Made by a program: the position numbers and the translations under genes
Notes under the pieces: model-generated
The model's database searches: none
Told to the model about the DNA's origin: nothing
Seen by the model: only the letters and a program-made list of their open reading frames with translations
Source: Streptomyces sp. I05A-00742
GTDB lineage: Bacteria; Actinomycetota; Actinomycetes; Streptomycetales; Streptomycetaceae
NCBI RefSeq assembly: GCF_013055795.1
Contig: NZ_JABETO010000023.1
Location: 21,100 to 85,099 of the forward strand
Direction: 5' to 3'
DNA length: 64,000 nucleotides
Part shown: piece after piece, positions 42,408 through 49,544 of the stretch
Layout: each line of letters starts with the position of its first letter
Numbering within the stretch: position 1 is the stretch's first letter

Positions 42408-43468
42408 CGGGTGTGCTCCTTGAGCTTGCCCCGCTTGACCAGGAGGGCGAGGAACGGAGCGCCGAGCAGGGCGGTGACCACTCCGGCCTCCAGTTCCCCG
42501 GGGCGGACGGCCATCCGGCCGACGACGTCGGCGCCCAGCATCAGGGCGGCGCCGCCCAGGGCCGAACAGGGCACCAGCCAGCGGGCGTCGGGCCCGGTGA
42601 AGGCCCGTATGACGTGGGGGACGACGAGACCGACGAAGGTGACCGGACCGGCCGCGGCGACGGCCGTGCCCGCGAGCAGGATGACCGCGACGGCGCCCAG
42701 CGCGCGGGTCGTCCTGACCTTGGTGCCGAGACTGCTGGCGAGGTCGTCACCGAGGGCGAGGGCGTTGAGCCGGCCGCTGAGCCCGACGGCCAGCAGGAGT
42801 CCGGCGACGACGAAGGGCAGGAGCTGCAGGGCCAGACCGGCGTCGCGGCCCGCGAGGGAACCGACCGCCCAGAAGCGGTACTGATCCAGGGTGCGGACGT
42901 CGAGCAGGACGAGCGTGTTGGTCCCCGCGTCGAGCAGTACCGTCACCGCGGCCCCGGCCAGCGCCAGTTTGGCGGGGGTGGCCCCGCCGTAGCCGGTCCC
43001 GCCGACGGCGTAGGCGAGCAGCCCGGCGAGGGCCGCGCCGAGGAAGGCGAACCAGATGTACTGGTACGGACTGGTCAGCCCCAGCGCTCCGATGCTCACG
43101 GCCACGGCGAACGCGCCTCCGGCGCTGATGCCGATGAGGCCGGGGTCGCCGAGCGGATTGCGGGTGATGTCCTGGGCGACGGCTCCGGCCGCTCCGAGGG
43201 CCAGGCCGACGAGCAGGCCCAGGAAGGTGCGTGGCATACGCAGTTCGCGGACGACCGCGGCGTCACCGTCCGTCCCGCCGCCGATCGCGGCGAACACGTC
43301 GGAGAGCGGTACGGACTTGGTACCGATCGCGAGCGAGGCACAGACGGCGGCGGCGACCGCGGCGAGGAGGAGGGCTGCCACCGTGGTGCGCGCTGCGACA
43401 CGCTGCCGGGGCGGCGGGACGGGGCGGGCCGTCGGGGCCACCCCGTCGATGACGGGCTTCAGGGGCAC
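42404..43468 (-). CDS. ferric-siderophore ABC transporter permease (FecCD family)
   Basis: 354 residues from GTG 43466-43468. Same family signature: LRMPRTFLGLLVGLALGAAG then QDITRNPLGDPGLIGISAGG; later GPVTFVGLVVPHVIR, the coupling-region motif that contacts the ATPase. First gene of the operon. An iron box begins nine bp upstream of the start codon and lies back-to-back with the divergent binding-protein gene. Confidence 0.93.
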   Translation of the reverse strand: MPLKPVIDGVAPTARPVPPPRQRVAARTTVAALLLAAVAAAVCASLAIGTKSVPLSDVFAAIGGGTDGDAAVVRELRMPRTFLGLLVGLALGAAGAVAQDITRNPLGDPGLIGISAGGAFAVAVSIGALGLTSPYQYIWFAFLGAALAGLLAYAVGGTGYGGATPAKLALAGAAVTVLLDAGTNTLVLLDVRTLDQYRFWAVGSLAGRDAGLALQLLPFVVAGLLLAVGLSGRLNALALGDDLASSLGTKVRTTRALGAVAVILLAGTAVAAAGPVTFVGLVVPHVIRAFTGPDARWLVPCSALGGAALMLGADVVGRMAVRPGELEAGVVTALLGAPFLALLVKRGKLKEHTR

Positions 43469-43476
43469 GCCTACAA

Positions 43477-43495
43477 GCTAAGGCATCCCTAACCC
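43477..43495 (-). promoter_or_regulatory. iron box (permease operon)
   Basis: On the minus strand TTAGGGATGCCTTAGCTTG matches the iron-box consensus TTAGGTTAGSCTAACCTAA at 12 of 19 positions, strongest in the TTAGG half. It is 9 bp in front of the fepD-like start. Confidence 0.55.
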
Positions 43496-43558
43496 GGGCT
43501 ATCCGGCCACCCCCTGTACAGATCCAGCCATGCATAGGCTATTCTCACACCCCCCGCA

Positions 43559-43577
43559 TGAGGTAAGCCTTACCTAA
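43559..43577 (+). promoter_or_regulatory. iron box (siderophore-binding lipoprotein gene)
   Basis: TGAGGTAAGCCTTACCTAA matches 16 of 19 positions of the DmdR/IdeR consensus and is itself nearly palindromic. It lies 28-46 bp upstream of the ATG at 43605. The best iron box in the window. Confidence 0.85.
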
Positions 43578-43604
43578 GTTTTGTCATCCCTTTGGAGACA
43601 CCCG

Positions 43605-44618
43605 ATGAACACCTTCGCCCAGCGTCGACGGCCCGGCCGGATCGCCGCTGCCCTCCTCACGGCAGCTCTGGCCTTCTCGTTGGCTGCCTGTGGCGGCAGC
43701 GACGACGAAAAGCCCACCGATGCCTCGGGTGAAACCGCCGCGTCCGGCTCCGCCTTCCCGCGCACCATCACCCACGACAAGGGCGAGACCGAGGTCAAGA
43801 CGAAGCCGAAGCGTGTGGTGGCGCTGGACAACAGCCTGGTCGAGGCCGTCGTCGCGCTGGACACCCCGCTCGTCGGCGGCATCGGTTCGTACCGCGACCA
43901 GAAGGGCTTCCCCGCCTACCTCGGTGACGCGGTGAAGGAGACCAAGGACGTCGGCCCGCTCGACAGCCCGAACCTGGAGGCGATCGCCGCCCTCAAGCCG
44001 GACCTCATCGTCTCGGCCACCGTCCGCCATGAGGACCTCTACGGCCAGCTGAGCAAGATCGCCCCGACGGTCTTCGTCAAGACCACCGGCCCGATCTGGA
44101 AGGAGAACATCACTCTCCTCGGCAAGGCGCTCGGCCAGGAGGAGAAGGCCAAGGCCAAGCTCACGGCGTACGAAACCCGCGCCAAGAAGATCGGTGACGC
44201 GATCAACGCCAAGGGCGGCGGCAAGGACGGCGGCAAGCCGACCATCTCCGTCACGCGCTTCGTCGACGGACCCACGCGCATCTACCTGACCAAGACCTTC
44301 AGCGGAACCATCCTCGCCGACATGGGCCTGACCCGGCCGGAGAACCAGCGGGACGGCGAGAAGTTCAACATCGAGATCAGCGAGGAGCAGATCCAGCAGG
44401 CGGACGCCGACCACATCTTCCTGACGACCTTCTCGGGCGGCGAGGAGCGGAAGAAGAAGTTCATGGAGAACCCGCTCTGGAAGCGTCTGAACGCGGTCCA
44501 GAAGGGCAACGTCCACGAGGTGGACGACGCGACCTGGATGACCTCCGTCTCACTCCAGGGCGCCGACCTGGTCCTCGACGACCTGGCGAAGACCTTCAAG
44601 GTCGACCCCGCCAAGTGA
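43605..44618 (+). CDS. ferric-siderophore-binding lipoprotein
   Basis: 337 residues from ATG 43605 with GGAG eight bases upstream. Lipoprotein signal: basic start MNTFAQRRRPGR, hydrophobic AALLTAALAFS and lipobox LAAC, so Cys about residue 28 is lipidated and the protein is held outside the membrane. FecB/FhuD fold: TKPKRVVALDNSLVEAVVAL, LEAIAALKPDLIVSATVRH, ISVTRFVDGPTRIYLTKTF. It delivers ferric siderophore to the divergently encoded permeases. Strong iron box upstream. Confidence 0.93.
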   Translation: MNTFAQRRRPGRIAAALLTAALAFSLAACGGSDDEKPTDASGETAASGSAFPRTITHDKGETEVKTKPKRVVALDNSLVEAVVALDTPLVGGIGSYRDQKGFPAYLGDAVKETKDVGPLDSPNLEAIAALKPDLIVSATVRHEDLYGQLSKIAPTVFVKTTGPIWKENITLLGKALGQEEKAKAKLTAYETRAKKIGDAINAKGGGKDGGKPTISVTRFVDGPTRIYLTKTFSGTILADMGLTRPENQRDGEKFNIEISEEQIQQADADHIFLTTFSGGEERKKKFMENPLWKRLNAVQKGNVHEVDDATWMTSVSLQGADLVLDDLAKTFKVDPAK

Positions 44619-45194
44619 CCCGCGTCTGAAGCGCGACCGGCCGGGGGCCGGGACGGGACGGGACGACAGCGGAGCCCGGGCGGCATTCGCACCCAGCCGA
44701 TGATCACCGCACCCTGTCGCCCGGCCCTGTCGGCCTCGTCGAGCACCCCCTTCGCGAAGCCCGCGTCGGGCAGCCGGTCCTGGGGATCACTGCGCGTGGA
44801 CCCGGACAGCTCAACGGCCGCGGAGACAACGGCGTCGTGGCCGGCGGCCAGCCGCTCGACGGCCGCGGTCACGACGCCGGCTCGCCGGCCTCCACTCGGA
44901 CTGGGCCGCAGCATGCTCGGCCCGATGGAGGCCGCCTGCACCTGGGCCCAGGAGCACGGGGACGAACTGCTGGACGCACACGAGGGGTACGAGGCTGCGG
45001 CTGGCGGGAAGCAGGCAGGGTGAAGGTCCGGGGGGCCTCTCAGCCGGCCCCCCGCAGGGCGGGGATCACCGCTCCCGTATTCCTCGACCGCGCCGCGCCC
45101 GCTCACCAGGCCCAGCCGCCGGCCTGGCAGCGAGAGTGCGACATGTCCCCGAGCCGCCGGGCCACACCGGCTCCGTGCGGCGTCCGCCGGTCGT
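44619..45194. pseudogene. interval with apparent gene fragments at the edge of the STAND/Cascade island
   Basis: No intact gene. Two short stretches have coding-like third-position G/C bias but no full frame: on the minus strand about 44695-44890 (AGVVTAAVERLAAGHDAVVS ... GAVIIGWVR), and on the plus strand 44912-45023 (ATG then LGPMEAACTWAQEHGDELL, ending TGA). They could be remnants of older genes at an insertion boundary. I cannot name either family. Confidence 0.35.
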
Positions 45195-48100
45195 TCACGA
45201 CGCTGTCTGCCGCACCTGCCGGTGATGGTCGAGGACGTCGAGAACCGGATGCACGGCGTCGGGTGCTCTTCGGGACAGCACCGGCAGGACCTGGTACCAG
45301 CCGCCCGTGCCGAGGACATCGCGCACGATGTCCTTCGCGGTGGCCTGGTCGCCCCCGGTAACAGGCAGGAGGTACTGGGCGAGAACGCGGAGCACGGAGA
45401 CCGCCCACTCGTCGTCCGCAGTGGCGGCCACGTCCAGGTGGGCCGGGACGCCCAGCAGGTGGGCGGCCACCGCCGTCATGGCCGTGGCTCGTTGCACCGG
45501 ATCCGTCAGGTAATCGACTACGCGTCGGGAGCTTTCGACGTCACCCCGCGCGGCATGCAGCAAGGCGAGCCCTGTGACGAGGACGGGCTCGGTGCCGCCG
45601 CGCGCCCGCGCCTCGTCCTCGGCGGTGAGCAGCTCGGCGTCGACCGACGTTCCGGCCGCGACGTGGAGCAAGGCGCCGGCGATATGGGCACCATAGGCAC
45701 CCAGCAGGCGCGGCCGCCCGACGCCGGAGACGATGGCCTCCGGGGCGAGGCCCACCTCGACGGCCAAAGCCACTCGCCGTCGGTAGCCCCGTTCCCAGCC
45801 GCTCGTCCTCCTGCTCGTGTCCGATGCGGCCCACTGTTGCGCCCGTTCGGCCGATCCCGCGTGAGCGAAGGCTTGCGCCACCAGTCCCCGTACGCGGACG
45901 GCCTCCTCGTTCACGACGCCGATCCCTCGTGCTACGGACTCCGCCTCCTCCGCACACCGCGACGCCTCGTCGAGCCGCCCCACGTCGGCGTGCGCGAGGG
46001 CGGCGCTGGTGAGGATCCGGACGCGCACGGCGGAGTCCGGTTCCCCGGCCGCCAGGGCGTGGACCTCCGCCGCACCCTGCTCACCGTCGAGAACCAGCGC
46101 CTCGGAGAGGAACGCAAGCCAGGTGATGGCCTGTTCACCGCCTTCCCTCCGCGACGACTTGAAGAGCCGGGCCAGACAGTCCCGCGCTTCGGGGCCCGCA
46201 CCGCGATCGGCGTGATGTCTGATCTCCGCCAGCAGCCGGTCCGTCTCGTTCGCTTCGTCGGGGTGCCCGCCGAGCACGATCCGCGCCCTGGTGGTGATCT
46301 CCGCAGGTGCCTCGTCGAGGAGTCGGCGCGCCCGGTCCGGCGAACCGTCGACGTCGAGCAGACTCCGCACCACTCTCGGCAGCGTCTCGCCCGTACGGTC
46401 GTCCACCGGGCCTGCCAGGAGCGCCCGCATCCTGTCATGTGCAACGTCCGCGAGCGCCCGCGCGTCCTCCGGCCGGACCCCCGCGAGCGCCGAAGCAGCC
46501 AGCGCAGCGCAGTCGACAGCCGTCGGCCCGACGGCCTCCACGGACGCCGTAAGGGCGAACTCCGTCATCCGACGGTGCAGCAGCTCGGCCCTTGCGGGGT
46601 CGGCGGTGGCCACAGCGATCCACATCTCCACGGCGACGCCCTGTTGTTCCTCCGCCGCGAACGCCAGATAGTCGGCCTCATCAGTCAACTCGTCGAGCAG
46701 TTCGGCGGCACGGTCAGGGTGGGAGCCGAGCAATCTGGACGCCGCTTCCGCCGCTGCCGGGAAGTGGCTCGGGTGGCAGACGTCGACGGTGTCCAGCAGC
46801 CGGACCGCCTCGTCCGGCCTCCCCACAGCCGCAAGCAGGGCGCCCGCCCGCGAGACGATCCCCTCGGCGTCGAGTTCCTCGGCCGGCGCCCGCAACGCGT
46901 TCTGGTAGCGGGCCCTACCGGCCCAACTCGCGGCCTCACAAGCGAGTTCGGCCGCCGCCTTCTCATCCCGGCCGAGCGATTCCTGTGCCACGGCCATCAG
47001 CCGCACCGCCTTCGAGGCGGGGTCCTTCGGGGTGAGGGCGAGCGACCTCGCCCGTGCCGTGTCCCCGACCAGCGCCAGGGCGTGCAAGACGGCACGCGGT
47101 GCTGCCCGGTCTTCACGCTCCAGGAAATACCGCGAGGCGGCCACCTGGGCCAGCACCTCGGGCGTCGGCTTCAAACGCGCCACTTCGTCGAGCGAGGCCA
47201 AGGCGAGATCGGCTCGGTAGAGGTTGGCGAGACGCAACTGGCGGCGGTGATCCAGGGCGAAGGTGAGGTATCGGGGGATGTCACCGGTGGTGCGGAGCAG
47301 TTCCTGGTAACCGTTGAGCAGGTAGAGGGGAGTGTCCGGAGGCCACTCCTTCATGCGGTAGCTGTCGGCCCAGTCGTGCAGCCGTTGGGTCAGAGAGTCG
47401 AGCCTGCGGTTGCCCAGCTCCCGCACAGCCGTGCTGTACAACTCCTCATGCGCGAGGACATAGGTGTCCGGGTCCAGATCCTCGTTCGTCAGCCCCCGCC
47501 CCGCCACGTTGCGCAGCATGCGCTTCAGGTCGAAGGGGTCCGGTGCCGGCACGTGCCCACCGCACTCGAGCAGTTCGGCCAGGTCGCCATAGCCGAGACC
47601 GCCACGGGCCAGGACGAGGAACCCGACGACCTCCTTGCCGACAGGTTGTGTCAACAACGCGGTCAGATCCTGGAGCGCCGCTTCCCGCAGACGCTGCGCG
47701 GCAGGCGACGGGCGGAAATTGGGAATGACGTCGGCCTCGCGCAGCGGGTGGTCGTCGTCCACATCGGCCGGTACGGGAGGATGCCACCTCCTGCTGACCA
47801 GTACCCGCAAGCCCGGCGGCAGCACCTTCGGCAGGAGGGAGGCGATGCTCTGACGGCCGAGGCCGGCACCGGCGTCCTCGTCGAGGCCATCGACCACCAG
47901 GAGGACGCTGCGACCATGGGACAGGCTTCTCTGAGCGGCCTTCTCGTACAGCGCGAAAAGAACTGCTTTGTCGGCCACTCGCGGTCGCTTGCCACCGATC
48001 ATTTCGCCGAGTTGAGCCACCATCGTGTCGAGGAAGTCCTGCGCGGTGTCCGCTCTGGACGGGTGACGGACGAAGTAGCTCACCACATCCACGTCTTTGG

Positions 48101-48611
48101 GCACGTGAGCGGTCACGAAGGCGGCCAGCAGCGCGGTCTTGCCGGCCCAAGGCGGCGCGATCAGCGCCGAATAGCCCGGTCCGGTACGGGATCGCTCGGC
48201 CAGTTCGTCGAGTTCCCGCCGCCGATCGGAGAGGTTTCGCGCCAGATATGCCGGAGCGCTGTGAACGATTCGGGACAGAGCCGGAGTAGCGGCCTCTGAT
48301 TGCGGCTGGCGCGTGCCCTGCCTTCGATCAGCCTCGTCCTGAGCCCGCTTGACAGCCCTCTCCCACACCCCTGGGGGCAGCCGCGGTTCGGAACTCAGGC
48401 TTTCCAGGTACCTAACGATCTTCAAGAACGCCAGGACGCGTTCACCATCAGGTGCCTGATCACCGTTCATCCACGCGCCAACAGTCTGCAGGGAAACCCC
48501 GGCCTTGCCGGCCAGCATTCGGTACGTGACAAATCGGTGAACGGCACGGACCCGCCGATAGAGACCTTTCAGCATCCTCCCGAGGTTTCGGGTTGCGTCC
48601 CTGTCCTCCAT
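45195..48611 (-). CDS. HTH-STAND NTPase-TPR protein
   Basis: 1138 residues from ATG 48609-48611, with GGGAGGGG upstream. Residues about 25-70 form an XRE-like HTH (YRMLAGKAGVSLQTVGAWMN then DGERVLAFLKIVRYLE). Residues about 140-400 are a STAND-type P-loop NTPase: Walker A APPWAGKT (152-159), Walker B LLVVDGLDED (237-246) and a sensor-1-like RVLVSRRW. Beyond about 460, some 650 residues of helical TPR-like repeats (RADLALASLDEVARL, AVRILTSAALAHADVG) end the chain. STAND proteins assemble upon sensing a ligand through their repeats; known uses are antiphage Avs-type sensors and transcription regulators. It is divergent from a Cascade operon and a small membrane peptide. No nuclease or TIR effector is fused, so output may be through the HTH. 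Confidence 0.82.
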   Translation of the reverse strand: MEDRDATRNLGRMLKGLYRRVRAVHRFVTYRMLAGKAGVSLQTVGAWMNGDQAPDGERVLAFLKIVRYLESLSSEPRLPPGVWERAVKRAQDEADRRQGTRQPQSEAATPALSRIVHSAPAYLARNLSDRRRELDELAERSRTGPGYSALIAPPWAGKTALLAAFVTAHVPKDVDVVSYFVRHPSRADTAQDFLDTMVAQLGEMIGGKRPRVADKAVLFALYEKAAQRSLSHGRSVLLVVDGLDEDAGAGLGRQSIASLLPKVLPPGLRVLVSRRWHPPVPADVDDDHPLREADVIPNFRPSPAAQRLREAALQDLTALLTQPVGKEVVGFLVLARGGLGYGDLAELLECGGHVPAPDPFDLKRMLRNVAGRGLTNEDLDPDTYVLAHEELYSTAVRELGNRRLDSLTQRLHDWADSYRMKEWPPDTPLYLLNGYQELLRTTGDIPRYLTFALDHRRQLRLANLYRADLALASLDEVARLKPTPEVLAQVAASRYFLEREDRAAPRAVLHALALVGDTARARSLALTPKDPASKAVRLMAVAQESLGRDEKAAAELACEAASWAGRARYQNALRAPAEELDAEGIVSRAGALLAAVGRPDEAVRLLDTVDVCHPSHFPAAAEAASRLLGSHPDRAAELLDELTDEADYLAFAAEEQQGVAVEMWIAVATADPARAELLHRRMTEFALTASVEAVGPTAVDCAALAASALAGVRPEDARALADVAHDRMRALLAGPVDDRTGETLPRVVRSLLDVDGSPDRARRLLDEAPAEITTRARIVLGGHPDEANETDRLLAEIRHHADRGAGPEARDCLARLFKSSRREGGEQAITWLAFLSEALVLDGEQGAAEVHALAAGEPDSAVRVRILTSAALAHADVGRLDEASRCAEEAESVARGIGVVNEEAVRVRGLVAQAFAHAGSAERAQQWAASDTSRRTSGWERGYRRRVALAVEVGLAPEAIVSGVGRPRLLGAYGAHIAGALLHVAAGTSVDAELLTAEDEARARGGTEPVLVTGLALLHAARGDVESSRRVVDYLTDPVQRATAMTAVAAHLLGVPAHLDVAATADDEWAVSVLRVLAQYLLPVTGGDQATAKDIVRDVLGTGGWYQVLPVLSRRAPDAVHPVLDVLDHHRQVRQTAS

Positions 48612-48777
48612 ACATCCCCTCCCTGGAACTCCCTGGAATCTTTGTCTGGCCCTCTGACCAGCGAAGAAGCTAGCCGCCTGGCCACTCCCGCATCGCTGGA
48701 ACCCCCCGGATGGACCAGTGTCATCTCCACCGCCGACAACAAGCCCTGCCGGACGGTTCATCGAGGAGGAAACCACC

Positions 48778-48948
48778 ATGCCCGCCCTGTTGACCGACGC
48801 CACCGCACTGGCCGCCGCCACGGGCCTCACCTACACCGCGACCTTGCTGACCGTCGCGCTCGTCTCGGTCGTCTCCCGCAACCCCGACCGCCGCCGCGAC
48901 GCCCGGGCCACGCTCACGATCCTGGTGCGGCGGCGGCCGTCGCGGTGA
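48778..48948 (+). CDS. 56-residue single-pass membrane peptide
   Basis: From ATG 48778 with a near-perfect AGGAGGA eight bases upstream. Hydrophobic segment TALAAATGLTYTATLLTVAL (from about residue 9) extending to VSVV, then a basic tail NPDRRRDARATL ... RRRPSR. Fits a small one-helix membrane protein with cytoplasmic positive tail. Divergent from the STAND gene, 166 bp apart, and the first plus-strand gene before the Cascade operon. Family unknown; an accessory or effector peptide are possible roles. Confidence 0.65.
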   Translation: MPALLTDATALAAATGLTYTATLLTVALVSVVSRNPDRRRDARATLTILVRRRPSR

Positions 48949-48976
48949 CCCAAGGGCCGGGCAGGCACTCAACTCG

Positions 48977-48986
48977 GATGCTTCCG
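48977..48986 (-). promoter_or_regulatory. candidate target of the CreA-like spacer
   Basis: The minus strand reads CGGAAGCATC, identical over ten bases to positions 2-11 of the 18-nt spacer between the repeat-like hairpins (49451-49460). It lies about 150 bp upstream of the 47-residue ORF. The base matching spacer position 1 differs and the flank (ACC) is not the E. coli I-E PAM. By crude estimate such a match is unlikely by chance within one kb, but a plain inverted repeat is not excluded. Confidence 0.35.
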
Positions 48987-49125
48987 TGGTGACTTGTGGC
49001 CAGAACACGCCCCTCACGGACCAGCCCTATGAGACAGTGCTCCCCACGGCTGGTCAGCGTTCCTCCCGCAGCCTTGTGCCCTGGACAGCCGGTGCAGGGC
49101 ACGCGGCGCAGGAGGAACGCGAGCT

Positions 49126-49269
49126 ATGGACGAAGAGCTGTGGAACCGGCTGAGGACGCGCGGTACTAACGCAAGGAGGTGGTTATGGGGACACCGAGGT
49201 GACGTGGCACGGCTGTTGATCGAGTCCGCCGCCTCGGCAGCGGCATCGCACATCCTGACTCTCCTTTAG
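49126..49269 (+). CDS. 47-residue ORF with TTA and tandem AGG codons
   Basis: MDEELWNRLRTRG start, preceded by AGGAGGA nine bases upstream (49110-49116), and TAG at 49267-49269 directly before a perfect hairpin. Codons 17-18 are tandem AGG and codon 20 is TTA, the leucine codon read only by the bldA tRNA in Streptomyces. Inside it, in another frame, a perfect Shine-Dalgarno AAGGAGGTG (49173-49181) precedes a five-codon ORF ATG-GGG-ACA-CCG-AGG-TGA (49185-49202). No homolog recognised. It could be a small protein, a leader, or a CreT-like RNA in which only the mini-ORF matters. Confidence 0.5.
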   Translation: MDEELWNRLRTRGTNARRWLWGHRGDVARLLIESAASAAASHILTLL

Positions 49270-49272
49270 GGA

Positions 49273-49307
49273 GGTCGCTCCCGACACCGCAATTGTCGGG
49301 AGCGACC
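49273..49307 (+). terminator. perfect 14-bp hairpin between the 47-residue ORF and the Cascade operon
   Basis: GGTCGCTCCCGACA (49273-49286), loop CCGCAAT, TGTCGGGAGCGACC (49294-49307). It starts four bases after the stop of the 47-residue ORF. No T tract follows, so it may terminate, pause, or stabilise an RNA 3' end. Confidence 0.7.
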
Positions 49308-49420
49308 GCCTGATGCCACACCCAACAGCCCTGCGTCCGGTTGCGGAGGCACAACGCTGAGGGCATGGCAGCCTTCGGGCCGGCTCTTGGACAATACCCG
49401 ACGCCAGCGGCCCGGAACCG

Positions 49421-49496
49421 GTACTCCCTGCGCTGTCAGGGGTGCACCGTCGGAAGCATCTGCTGCGCCACTCCCCGCGATGCCGGGGACGAGCAC
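49421..49496 (+). ncRNA. two degenerate I-E-like repeat hairpins flanking an 18-nt spacer (CreA-like candidate)
   Basis: Repeat-like unit 1, 49421-49449: stem CCCTG/CAGGG (49426-49430/49437-49441) with a 6-nt loop, preceded by GTACT. Unit 2, 49468-49496: ACTCCCCGCGATGCCGGGG, stem CCCCG/CGGGG (49473-49477/49484-49488), then ACGAGCAC. Both fit the 29-nt I-E frame (stem beginning at position 6, 8-nt 3' handle). The C-to-T and G-to-A changes in unit 1 are compensatory and keep the stem. Spacer is TCGGAAGCATCTGCTGCG (49450-49467), 18 nt instead of the usual 32. Ends 48 bp before cas8e. Not a normal array; resembles CreA or CreR single-unit RNAs. Confidence 0.45.
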
Positions 49497-49544
49497 CCGC
49501 GAAGTGCGGCACCACACAGCTCGCGAGACACCGAGGTCACACGC

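Noticed and set aside
44700..45023. 107-codon plus-strand ORF after the siderophore-binding gene
   Set aside because: Only its last third looks coding; the first part is Ser/Thr/Ala-rich shadow of a minus-strand fragment. Treated as debris.
45222..48299. A 1025-codon plus-strand open frame
   Set aside because: Antisense shadow of the STAND gene; no domain pattern, whereas the minus strand has HTH, Walker A/B and TPR-like repeats.
48974..48984. Plus-strand near match TCGGATGCTTC to the putative spacer, with AAC in the PAM position
   Set aside because: 9 of 11 bases match and the mismatch at position 6 would be tolerated in I-E guides, but the minus-strand match at the same place is longer and exact, so the plus-strand one is probably a by-product.
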